A DNA stretch of 5,917 nucleotides from Aquirhabdus sp. (GCA_030151145.1 JASLEL010000097.1:1-5917), one strand, 5' to 3'. Counted from the first letter of the stretch, positions 1 to 5,704 are shown. Translations and numbers: made by a program. The notes: a model not told the origin generated them from the letters alone.

Positions 1-2516
1 ATCATACTGGCATTGAACCGATCCACGTGCTGTCCACCCTGCTGGATGAACCCTCCAATGCGAGTCTCTTGCAGCAGGCGGGCGCCAATATCCAGCGTCT
101 ACAGACGGCACTCAAAAAAGCCGTACAGGACGCGCCCAAGCTGGCCAATCCCAATGGCGACATCAACCTGACCCCACAAGCCGTGCGGATCTTGAACCTT
201 GCCGACAGCTACGCACAGAAAGCTGGGGATGATTATATTGCCAGTGAATGGGCTTTGCTTGCCTTGGCGGATCAGGGCGAGACCAAACGCCTGATCGAGG
301 CCGCCGGCAGTGATGTCAAACGTTTAAGGACCGTGATCGAGCAGGTGAGGGGAGACAGTAAAGTGAATAGTAATAACGCCGAAGACCAGCGCGAAGCCCT
401 GTCGAAATACACCATTGATCTCACTGCGCGTGCACTGGAAGGCAAACTCGACCCCGTGATCGGTCGCGACGACGAAATTCGCCGGACCATACAAGTGCTG
501 GCACGCCGCACTAAGAACAACCCCGTACTGATCGGTGAGCCCGGTGTAGGTAAGACCGCCATCGTCGAAGGGCTGGCGCAGCGCATCGTCAACGGTGAAG
601 TGCCTGAGGGCCTAAAGAACAAAAAAGTCCTGTCGCTGGATTTGGGCGCGCTGATCGCGGGTGCCAAATTCCGTGGTGAGTTTGAGGAGCGTTTAAAAGC
701 CGTGCTCTCTGATCTGGCGAAGCAAGAGGGCCAAGTCATTCTCTTCATCGATGAGCTGCACACCATGGTCGGTGCCGGTAAGGCTGACGGCGCGATGGAT
801 GCAGGTAATATGCTCAAGCCCGCTTTGGCCCGTGGCGAACTGCATTGTGTGGGTGCGACCACCTTGGATGAATACCGTCAATACATCGAAAAAGACGCCG
901 CGCTTGAGCGTCGCTTCCAGAAAGTGCTGGTCGATGAGCCATCGGTCGCTGATACCATCGCCATCCTGCGTGGTCTGAAAGAGCGCTACGAGCTGCACCA
1001 TCAGGTGGAGATTCAGGATTCGGCCATCATCGCTGCAGCACGGATGTCGCATCGCTATATCACCGACCGTAATCTGCCGGATAAGGCCATCGACCTGATC
1101 GACGAAGCCGCCAGCCGTCTGCGTATGGAGATGGACAGTAAGCCCGAGGTGATGGACAAGCTTGAGCGCCGCATCATCCAGCTTAAGATGGAGCGCGAAG
1201 TGCTCAAGAACGACGATGATGCCGGTAGCCGGACGCAATTGCGCCAGATCGACGCCCAGATCGAGCAACTAGAGAAAGAGTACGCCGACCTGAACGAAGT
1301 CTGGCTGGCTGAGAAGGCGCTAGACAAAGGCAGCAAGCAGATCCTCGAAGATCTGGAAAATGCCCGTGTCGCCTTTGAAAAAGCCGAACGCGAAGGCAAC
1401 TACGCCGAGATGGCCCGCCTGCAACATGGTGTGATCCCTGAGCTGAAGAAGCAACTGGCGCAGGATGAGAAGGCCGAAGACGCCGAGAAGCCCAAACTCC
1501 TGCGCAACAAAGTCACGGACAACGAAATTGCCGAAGTGGTCAGTGCCGCAACCGGCATCCCGGTCACCAAGATGATGCAGGGTGAGCGTGAGAAACTGCT
1601 GGATATGGAAGGTGAACTGCATAAACGCGTCGTCGGTCAGGACGAGGCTGTCGTCGCGGTCGCCAATGCCGTACGTCGCTCGCGTGCCGGTCTATCTGAC
1701 CCGAACCGTCCGAGTGGATCGTTCCTGTTCCTTGGGCCGACGGGTGTGGGTAAGACCGAACTGAGCAAGGCATTGGCCAATTTCCTGTTTGACAGTGATG
1801 ACGCCATGATCCGCATCGATATGAGTGAATTCATGGAGAAGCACTCGGTCAGTCGTCTGGTCGGTGCGCCTCCGGGCTATGTCGGCTACGAGGAGGGCGG
1901 TACGCTGACCGAAGCCGTACGCCGTAAGCCTTACAGCGTGGTGCTGCTTGACGAAGTCGAGAAAGCGCATCCAGATGTGTTTAACATCCTGCTGCAAGTA
2001 CTGGACGATGGTCGTCTGACGGATTCGCAAGGCCGCGTGGTGGACTTTAAGAATACCGTCATCATCATGACCAGCAACCTCGGCTCGGCGGCGATTCGTG
2101 AGCTGGGTGAAGATGCCCCGGCAGATCAGGTCAAAGACGCGGTGATGAAGGCCGTTGGTGAGCATTTCCGTCCGGAATTCATCAACCGGATCGATGAGGT
2201 CGTGGTCTTCCATCAACTGGGTCAGAGCCAGATCCGGGGTATTGCAGATATTCAGCTTGAACGTCTGCGCCGCCGTCTGACTGAGCGCGAGATTGACCTC
2301 GTGCTGGACGACTCGGCCTTCGATCAACTGGTGAAAGTCGGCTACGATCCGGTCTTTGGTGCGCGCCCGCTGAAACGGGCCATCCAGTCCGAGATCGAGA
2401 ATCCATTGGCGTCGCGTATCCTGTCGGGTGAGTTTACCCATGGCGATACGATCACCGTCAGCGCCGATCCTGACCGCGAGCATAAGCTGAGGTTCGAGCG
2501 GGCACGCTTCCACTGA
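1..2516 (+). CDS. clpB: ATP-dependent protein disaggregase ClpB (Hsp100), 5'-truncated by window edge
   Basis: ClpB is a hexameric AAA+ chaperone that, with DnaK/DnaJ/GrpE, threads aggregated proteins through its central pore in the cytoplasm. The reading frame is open from base 3 (first codons HTGIEP), so the start lies outside the window; I estimate about 20 residues are missing, giving roughly 858 in all, close to E. coli ClpB (857). Domains in order: N-terminal Clp repeat domain (to about 360); D1 with Walker A GEPGVGKT (534-557), Walker B VILFIDE (735-755) and the sensor-1 GATT region; coiled-coil middle domain (about 1134-1500) that marks ClpB/Hsp104 rather than ClpA or ClpC; D2 with Walker A GPTGVGKT (1734-1757), Walker B VVLLDE (1938-1955), pore loop GYVGYE and sensor-2 GARPLKR (2358-2378). 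The D1 pore loop reads GAKFRGE, with Phe where E. coli has Tyr, so the aromatic residue is kept. There is no ClpP-binding loop. All catalytic motifs are intact. The heat-shock promoter expected upstream is not visible. Confidence 0.98.
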   Translation, partial: HTGIEPIHVLSTLLDEPSNASLLQQAGANIQRLQTALKKAVQDAPKLANPNGDINLTPQAVRILNLADSYAQKAGDDYIASEWALLALADQGETKRLIEAAGSDVKRLRTVIEQVRGDSKVNSNNAEDQREALSKYTIDLTARALEGKLDPVIGRDDEIRRTIQVLARRTKNNPVLIGEPGVGKTAIVEGLAQRIVNGEVPEGLKNKKVLSLDLGALIAGAKFRGEFEERLKAVLSDLAKQEGQVILFIDELHTMVGAGKADGAMDAGNMLKPALARGELHCVGATTLDEYRQYIEKDAALERRFQKVLVDEPSVADTIAILRGLKERYELHHQVEIQDSAIIAAARMSHRYITDRNLPDKAIDLIDEAASRLRMEMDSKPEVMDKLERRIIQLKMEREVLKNDDDAGSRTQLRQIDAQIEQLEKEYADLNEVWLAEKALDKGSKQILEDLENARVAFEKAEREGNYAEMARLQHGVIPELKKQLAQDEKAEDAEKPKLLRNKVTDNEIAEVVSAATGIPVTKMMQGEREKLLDMEGELHKRVVGQDEAVVAVANAVRRSRAGLSDPNRPSGSFLFLGPTGVGKTELSKALANFLFDSDDAMIRIDMSEFMEKHSVSRLVGAPPGYVGYEEGGTLTEAVRRKPYSVVLLDEVEKAHPDVFNILLQVLDDGRLTDSQGRVVDFKNTVIIMTSNLGSAAIRELGEDAPADQVKDAVMKAVGEHFRPEFINRIDEVVVFHQLGQSQIRGIADIQLERLRRRLTEREIDLVLDDSAFDQLVKVGYDPVFGARPLKRAIQSEIENPLASRILSGEFTHGDTITVSADPDREHKLRFERARFH
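347..365 (+). promoter_or_regulatory. Internal ribosome binding site and GTG start for short ClpB
   Basis: A purine-rich GAGGGGAG (347-354) lies 8 nt before an in-frame GTG (363-365). The surrounding protein reads RGDSKVNSNNAEDQRE. This is the same point, between the N-terminal domain and D1, where E. coli ClpB uses an internal GTG (Val149) to make the approximately 80-kDa form without the N-terminal domain. The E. coli dual start is established; its use here is inferred from position and the quality of the Shine-Dalgarno sequence. Confidence 0.7.
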
Positions 2517-2535
2517 TGGCGTCTGTATGATTAAG

Positions 2536-2562
2536 AAAGACGAAGCGAGCTTCGTCTTTTTT
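2536..2562 (+). terminator. Intrinsic terminator of clpB
   Basis: The arms AAAGACGAAG (2536-2545) and CTTCGTCTTT (2550-2559) are perfectly complementary around a CGAG tetraloop. The run of T continues to 2562. It starts 20 nt after the clpB stop, which fits a rho-independent terminator and separates clpB from the next gene. Confidence 0.93.
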
Positions 2563-2621
2563 ATGCTTGTCGGGGGGCGCGATGGCTAAAGTGGTGTACG
2601 TATTTACCTACGTCCGCTGAG

Positions 2622-2639
2622 GTTTGAGTAAGTTTGAGT
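2622..2639 (+). repeat. Tandem GTTTGAGT direct repeat at the promoter
   Basis: GTTTGAGT occurs at 2622-2629 and again at 2632-2639, in register 10 bp apart, about one helical turn. The second copy contains the proposed -35 hexamer of the downstream gene. Such spacing would suit a dimeric regulator on one DNA face, but this is only an inference and two 8-mers could occur by chance. Confidence 0.4.
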
Positions 2640-2662
2640 TTGTGTCATGGCTTTGCTATAAG
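2634..2662 (+). promoter_or_regulatory. Sigma70-type extended -10 promoter for the 235-residue protein gene
   Basis: TTGAGT (2634-2639) and TATAAG (2657-2662) are separated by 17 bp, and a TG (2654-2655) one base before the -10 makes it an extended -10 element. Transcription would start near 2669, leaving a leader of about 70 nt before the ATG at 2741. It sits between the clpB terminator and the gene, where a promoter is needed. Confidence 0.65.
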
Positions 2663-2740
2663 AACAAGATGTGATCAAAATATATAAAAGCTTATATTCT
2701 GGTGCAGGACTTAACTCGGAATCAAAAAGGGAATAAAACC

Positions 2741-3448
2741 ATGTCTAATCATGATCTGGATGCCTACAACGCAAAACATGAACTCGTGAGCTGTAAAAAA
2801 ATTCTGGTCAATCATGTCTTGACCAATGCGCATGTGAAATCCAATCCTGCTTTGGTGGCCAAGATTAAGGAGATTTCCCTTGAGCTTGAGGAGTGCATGG
2901 CGGCAATCAATATCGCCGCCTATCGTCAGGAACGCTCCGTCAACAGTTCGACGGTCGCACTGGATCAGTTTAGCGAGCATTACTGGCGTCTGCGTCCAGA
3001 AGGCACGACCCATGCGATCTTGAGTCCAGCCGAAAATATCGTCTACTGGGGCAAATCCGGCAAAGCGGATGCCCATAAAGTCAAAGACATTCAATACATT
3101 TGGTCGCTGTCAAACTGGTCGGATCAGCATCATGTGCTGAAAAAAGTACCGACAGATGAATCGGCATTCCAGATTGTCAAATTCCCCGGGATTGACCATA
3201 TTGCGATTCGCTACAACGGGCAGGTGTATTCATTACCGATGCCGAATGAGTATCGGGCAATTTATGAGATGCTCTACAAGCAAGGCATGGATCCAACCCC
3301 CTTTGATGCGGAGGAAGGATTTCTGCACCCGGTGACAGGTGCGTTTATTGATGCCAAGGATGCACTGATCTATGCCAAATATATCGGCATGCTGCCGGAA
3401 GACAAGGAAATTGCACATTTGCGGCCGGCCATGCTGCTTTCAGCATAA
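2741..3448 (+). CDS. Uncharacterised soluble protein, 235 residues, with phage-like C-terminal segment
   Basis: I chose the ATG at 2741 because AAAGGGA (2726-2732) sits 8 nt before it; the in-frame GTG at 2702 has no ribosome binding site. The protein has no signal peptide or membrane segment, so it is probably cytoplasmic. Residues about 1-60 are helical with charged and Leu/Ile positions (HELVSCKKILVNHVLTNAHV). The middle is rich in Trp, His and Tyr. The C-terminal 60 residues run through VYSLPMPNEYRAIYEML and GFLHPVTGAFIDAKDALIYA. From memory this layout, a VYSLP motif, a helix, then GF(L/V)-T/P-x-x-G-x-F-(V/I)-D-x-x-(E/D)-A-L, resembles small uncharacterised proteins common in phages and prophages, but I have not searched. 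I do not know its function. It has its own promoter, lies between a clpB terminator and a palindrome-rich gap, and no neighbour suggests a pathway. The reading frame is intact and clearly coding. Confidence 0.85.
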   Translation: MSNHDLDAYNAKHELVSCKKILVNHVLTNAHVKSNPALVAKIKEISLELEECMAAINIAAYRQERSVNSSTVALDQFSEHYWRLRPEGTTHAILSPAENIVYWGKSGKADAHKVKDIQYIWSLSNWSDQHHVLKKVPTDESAFQIVKFPGIDHIAIRYNGQVYSLPMPNEYRAIYEMLYKQGMDPTPFDAEEGFLHPVTGAFIDAKDALIYAKYIGMLPEDKEIAHLRPAMLLSA

Positions 3449-3471
3449 CCGCTTTTAAAATCATCTCTTGT

Positions 3472-3530
3472 GATCGCCAGTCAGAATGACCACATCGGGT
3501 AATTCCCGCTGTCATTCTCTGGCATTGATC
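3472..3530. repeat. Long imperfect inverted repeat (59 bp hairpin element)
   Basis: Nested complementary arms pair across this stretch: GATC (3472-3475) with GATC (3527-3530), GCCAG (3476-3480) with CTGGC (3519-3523), AGAATGAC (3483-3490) with GTCATTCT (3511-3518), and CGGG (3496-3499) with CCCG (3505-3508) around a TAATT loop. That is about 21 paired bases with small bulges. A 7-bp direct repeat ATCTCTT flanks or overlaps its edges (3463-3469 and 3528-3534). It begins 24 nt after the preceding stop codon. The nearest T run (3545-3551) is too far away for a standard intrinsic terminator, so it may instead be a REP-like or MITE-like element or an mRNA 3' stabilising hairpin. Confidence 0.7.
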
Positions 3531-3552
3531 TCTTTAGTTTGTAATTTTTTTG

Positions 3553-3579
3553 CGTATCATACGAAGGCCTTTGAAGGCC
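3553..3579. repeat. Two adjacent short palindromes
   Basis: CGTAT-C-ATACG (3553-3563) is an 11-bp perfect inverted repeat with a single central base. GGCCTT-TG-AAGGCC (3566-3579) follows two bases later. They lie in the gap between the two unknown genes, about 170-200 bp before the second start. They could be protein-binding sites; nothing in the sequence identifies the protein. Confidence 0.45.
3564..3579 (+). repeat. Intergenic 16-mer, copy 1 (AAGGCCTTTGAAGGCC)
   Basis: This 16-mer matches 5046-5061 at 15 of 16 positions (C in this copy, G in the other at the sixth base). Both copies lie in non-coding DNA in front of a gene, but on opposite sides relative to transcription. Shared origin or a shared binding protein is possible; chance is not excluded. 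Confidence 0.4.
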
Positions 3580-3601
3580 AATTTTGACCAGTTGTTCTTT
3601 G

Positions 3602-3617
3602 TTTTTCATATGAAAAA
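3602..3617. promoter_or_regulatory. Perfect 16-bp palindrome, possible operator
   Basis: TTTTTCATATGAAAAA reads the same on both strands with no spacer. It lies about 70-85 bp before the proposed -10 of the exported-protein gene and is surrounded by AT-rich DNA. A homodimeric regulator could bind it, but no regulator is encoded in the window and AT-rich DNA yields such palindromes more often. Confidence 0.4.
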
Positions 3618-3685
3618 TAGCAGAATACAGATATGAGCGTTTGAATAAAAGCGTGAGATGGTCTGCAGTTTGAATTGCGTGATTG

Positions 3686-3691
3686 TATAAA
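3686..3691 (+). promoter_or_regulatory. Possible -10 element for the exported-protein gene
   Basis: TATAAA matches the sigma70 -10 consensus at five of six bases. No convincing -35 hexamer lies 16-18 bp upstream. An alternative is TTGCGT (3675-3680) with TAAATT (3698-3703) at 17 bp, preceded by an extended TG. Either would leave a leader of roughly 40-55 nt. The gap needs a promoter, but which element works cannot be decided by eye. Confidence 0.35.
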
Positions 3692-3750
3692 TTTTGCTAA
3701 ATTTAGAGCACAATAAATAAGATTTACGGCTATGACAGGAGTCTGGCGAG

Positions 3751-4377
3751 ATGAATAAAACAATGTGCGGGAATGGAGTGAAAACGACGCAAACAGCCAT
3801 GACATCATCTAAACATTCTGTCTGGGCTTGTGGTTTGCGTTTATTGACTCCTCAAATGGTGCGCTCTGCAGTGCTCCCATTGTGCATGGCTTGTATTATG
3901 CCATTGGCACATGCGGCGACGCCGATGAGCGATGACGAGCTGGATACCAAATATCTGGATGTGCCCGCCAAGGTCGTACTGGTCCACAAGTCCAACGACA
4001 CTAAGGATTCTGCCGACACTCAGACGGTGATGCCCTCTGTCCCTACAGTCGCGCTTGACCCGACGCAGATTAATGCTGCACAGGCCTCTGGCGCGATGGA
4101 GCAGAGTATTATCCTGTCGGGCCTCAATCAACAGTTACGCACGCTTGGAACGTCTGATCTATCGGGCGTGACTGCGGCAATCAGCAACTCTGCGCAGCCG
4201 CCCGCATTTGGCTCAGAGAATTTCAGTCTGAAATGGGCGGGCAATCTGAATGAAGTCTTTTCGCCGCCACCCAATAACCTTGATTTCCTGCGCAGTATTT
4301 ATGGCGACGATGCTGAGTTCTATTTTAGCAAGCCGGTCAATATTTCGATCGAAGTGAGTGGTCATCGTAGCAATTGA
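3751..4377 (+). CDS. Uncharacterised exported protein, 208 residues, with long signal region
   Basis: The ATG at 3751 follows AGGAG (3737-3741) at 9 nt; the later in-frame ATGs, including that of residue 36, have no such site. A hydrophobic stretch (about residues 39-52, with Arg38 before it) ends in PLAHA, giving a likely signal peptidase I cut after residue 55. There is no proper lipobox. The signal region is therefore about 55 residues, roughly twice the usual length. The mature part of about 153 residues begins ATPMSDDELD, is rich in Asp, Ser, Thr and Ala, and ends with NEVFSPPPNNLDFL and an aromatic-charged segment. It has no cysteine after cleavage and no later membrane span, so it is probably periplasmic or secreted. 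The early SDDEL stretch recalls a motif just after the signal in several gammaproteobacterial secreted proteins, a weak memory-based resemblance. Function is unknown. A terminator about 90 nt downstream ends the unit, so it is likely monocistronic. Confidence 0.85.
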   Translation: MNKTMCGNGVKTTQTAMTSSKHSVWACGLRLLTPQMVRSAVLPLCMACIMPLAHAATPMSDDELDTKYLDVPAKVVLVHKSNDTKDSADTQTVMPSVPTVALDPTQINAAQASGAMEQSIILSGLNQQLRTLGTSDLSGVTAAISNSAQPPAFGSENFSLKWAGNLNEVFSPPPNNLDFLRSIYGDDAEFYFSKPVNISIEVSGHRSN

Positions 4378-4465
4378 GGCGACGATGACTTCAGGTTGTT
4401 CATGTGGCAGTAGACAACGGTCACTGCTGCTTATGCAAGGATGATCCCTGCGTTCTCATCGACCT

Positions 4466-4506
4466 AAAAAAAGAGCACTGTCAGCTTAAACTGCAGTGCT
4501 CTTTTT
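4466..4506. terminator. Bidirectional intrinsic terminator between convergent genes
   Basis: AAAAAGAGCACTG (4468-4480) pairs perfectly with CAGTGCTCTTTTT (4494-4506); inside it CAG (4482-4484) can pair with CTG (4491-4493) past a single bulged T. The plus strand ends in a T run and the minus strand also ends in seven T (4472-4466). It lies about 90 nt after the exported-protein gene and about 80 nt after the stop of the opposing minus-strand gene, so it can stop both transcripts. Confidence 0.93.
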
Positions 4507-4584
4507 GTGCGCCTATCGCGTGCCGATGTGATCTATCTACAAGGCGCCAGCAAATTCATCTGTTTCGGAGATGGCGATCAATAT

Positions 4585-5031
4585 TTATGTCGCAATGTGC
4601 AGACGCTGCATCAGAAAGTTGGCGCACCATGCAGGTCCGATCAGAAGAAACTGAAGATCCTTAAAGAAAGAGGGTTTCTTGCCTTCGACCTTGTGACCAT
4701 AGAATTGCCCGATCCAGCCCAAAATAAACAGTGCAATATAAAACCAGACCGGATTGCCCATGAGTGCAATGAGTGGGGCTGACAGCATGGCAATGATGGT
4801 GACAACCAGTGCAGAAAATACCGACATCACCAGAAAGAGTGGTAGGGACAAACGGGCATAAAACAGCATCATCAGAATCAAAACCAGCAGGGTTCCAATG
4901 GGGCTTAAACTCCAGATCACCCCGATGATGCTGGCTGTAATCAATGGCACGCAGATCCAGTGAATTTTTTTGTTTAAAGCATTTTGGTGACTGATGCTGT
5001 ATTCAGCAAGCCAACTGTCGAGCGTGCGCAT
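4585..5031 (-). CDS. DUF962 / Mpo1-like small integral membrane protein
   Basis: This 148-residue protein carries the signature of the DUF962 (PF06127) family. The N-terminal part has SHQNALNKKIHWICVP (His15, His24) and the C-terminal part GHKVEGKKPSFFKDLQFLL (His113, Glu116). Four hydrophobic segments, about residues 27-42, 44-60, 63-90 and 95-111, place it in the inner membrane, with a last hydrophobic stretch LLIGPAW near the C-terminus. The yeast member Mpo1 is an Fe(II)-dependent dioxygenase that shortens 2-hydroxy fatty acids by one carbon; the conserved histidines are thought to hold the metal. The bacterial substrate is not established, so I infer only a possible lipid oxygenase. The ATG follows AGGAG (5042-5038) at 6 nt. 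It lies downstream of rlpA in the same direction, but a terminator and a 74-bp gap separate them; I see no clear promoter in that gap, so read-through from rlpA is possible. Confidence 0.92.
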   Translation of the reverse strand: MRTLDSWLAEYSISHQNALNKKIHWICVPLITASIIGVIWSLSPIGTLLVLILMMLFYARLSLPLFLVMSVFSALVVTIIAMLSAPLIALMGNPVWFYIALFILGWIGQFYGHKVEGKKPSFFKDLQFLLIGPAWCANFLMQRLHIAT

Positions 5032-5045
5032 GAGGATCTCCTGAA

Positions 5046-5061
5046 AAGGCGTTTGAAGGCC
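5046..5061 (+). repeat. Intergenic 16-mer, copy 2 (AAGGCGTTTGAAGGCC)
   Basis: This copy differs from 3564-3579 by one base, which breaks the perfect arms of the palindrome in that copy. Here it lies just upstream of the ribosome binding site of the DUF962 gene, thus within its leader or promoter on the minus strand. Confidence 0.4.
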
Positions 5062-5106
5062 TGTTGTCCATGAGTGTAATGCAGTGCAGGGCGAGATTAA
5101 AATGAT

Positions 5107-5130
5107 AAAAGCCGCAAAATTGCGGCTTTT
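5107..5130 (-). terminator. Intrinsic terminator of rlpA
   Basis: Read on the minus strand, AAAAGCCGCA pairs with TGCGGCTTTT around a short AT-rich loop (perfect arms 5130-5120 and 5117-5107). The T run continues as TTTTATCATTTT. It begins 25 nt after the rlpA stop. The flanking A run would give a weaker terminator on the plus strand too. Confidence 0.9.
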
Positions 5131-5154
5131 ATGGCAAGGGTAGCTGAGCGGCGC

Positions 5155-5697
5155 TTAGTCTGGGCTGCTCACACGTTCGATGGTCACGTTACCAGTGCCT
5201 TTGCTTACGATGCCCAGCTTCTGGGCTGCACCGTAAGAGAGATCGAGAATACGATTGCCGACATAAGGACCGCGGTCATTGACCTTGACGACGACGCTCT
5301 TGCCGTTGTCTTTGTTGGTCACGCGGATATAGCACGACAGGGGCAGTGAGCGGTGTGCTGCAGTCATGGCATTCATGTCAAAACGTTCGCCATTGGCTGT
5401 TTTGTGCCCGTTGAACTGGTGACCATAAAAAGATGCAATCCCGTTCTGCTTGAAACGGCGTACCGTGTCACTGGCGACGGAGCTCAGACGGTCCAGTACA
5501 CTGCTGTTGTCACTGGTGGTCGTGCTGCTGTCGCGCGCAGTCGTGGCTTGCTGTGCTGCATCATCACGGGCCAGCGCGCCGGAAACCAGTGTGGAATCTT
5601 GGGCGGAGGTCGTCAGGGACTGAGATGGCATCAGCTCTGCATGAGCAGCTGTAGTCAGGACAGTCAGTACAGCACAGGTCGTTAAGGTGAATCGCAT
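5155..5697 (-). CDS. rlpA: RlpA-family septal lytic transglycosylase-like protein, no SPOR domain
   Basis: RlpA proteins are double-psi beta-barrel enzymes of the periplasm; in Pseudomonas aeruginosa RlpA cleaves glycan strands stripped of stem peptides and helps daughter cells separate. I chose the ATG at 5697 (180 residues) because AGAGGAA (5710-5704) precedes it; the ATG at 5721 lacks a ribosome binding site. Residues 1-20 are a signal peptide ending AAHA before Glu21. A Ser/Thr/Ala/Asp-rich linker spans about 21-85. The barrel domain (about 86-175) contains GIASFYGHQFNG, TANGERFD, TAAHRSLP and NDRGPYVGNRILDLSYGAA. Glu104, Asp107, His115 and Asp141 keep the spacing (+3, +8, +26) I recall for E120, D123, H131 and D157 of P. 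aeruginosa RlpA, so activity is plausible. Unlike E. coli and Pseudomonas RlpA it has no usable lipobox and no C-terminal SPOR domain, so it may be soluble and lack septal targeting by denuded glycans. Acinetobacter has similar short forms, from memory. Confidence 0.93.
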   Translation of the reverse strand: MRFTLTTCAVLTVLTTAAHAELMPSQSLTTSAQDSTLVSGALARDDAAQQATTARDSSTTTSDNSSVLDRLSSVASDTVRRFKQNGIASFYGHQFNGHKTANGERFDMNAMTAAHRSLPLSCYIRVTNKDNGKSVVVKVNDRGPYVGNRILDLSYGAAQKLGIVSKGTGNVTIERVSSPD

Positions 5698-5704
5698 AGT
5701 TGCT

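Noticed and set aside
272..2513. Several long minus-strand and other-frame open frames inside clpB (up to 273 residues)
   Set aside because: They lie opposite a clear ClpB frame with intact motifs throughout, have no recognisable motifs of their own, and are the usual shadow frames of a GC-richer gene.
2598..2613. ACGTA/TACGT inverted repeat downstream of clpB
   Set aside because: Only five base pairs with a six-base spacer; expected by chance in a gap of this size.
2702..2740. Upstream GTG as the start of the 235-residue protein
   Set aside because: No ribosome binding site precedes it, while AAAGGGA precedes the ATG at 2741 at ideal distance and itself falls within the extra stretch.
2711..3094. 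Minus-strand frame of 127 residues opposite the unknown gene
   Set aside because: It overlaps the plus-strand gene that has a promoter and ribosome binding site; the antisense frame shows neither.
3472..3551. Palindrome plus T run as a standard intrinsic terminator of the 235-residue protein gene
   Set aside because: The T run begins about 15 nt after the hairpin base, too far for rho-independent termination, so I list the structure as an inverted-repeat element.
3557..3808. Minus-strand frames of 83 and 64 residues in the AT-rich gap
   Set aside because: They run through palindromes and the signal-peptide coding region of the opposite gene, with AT-driven composition and no family resemblance.
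4404..4782. Plus-strand frames (86 and 91 residues) after the exported-protein gene, one rich in cysteine
   Set aside because: The first runs through the strong bidirectional terminator and both overlap the DUF962 gene in antisense; the cysteines do not form a spaced metal-binding pattern supported by anything else.
5131..5685. Plus-strand frames opposite rlpA
   Set aside because: RlpA motifs on the minus strand are unmistakable, and the antisense frames show no motif or ribosome binding site.
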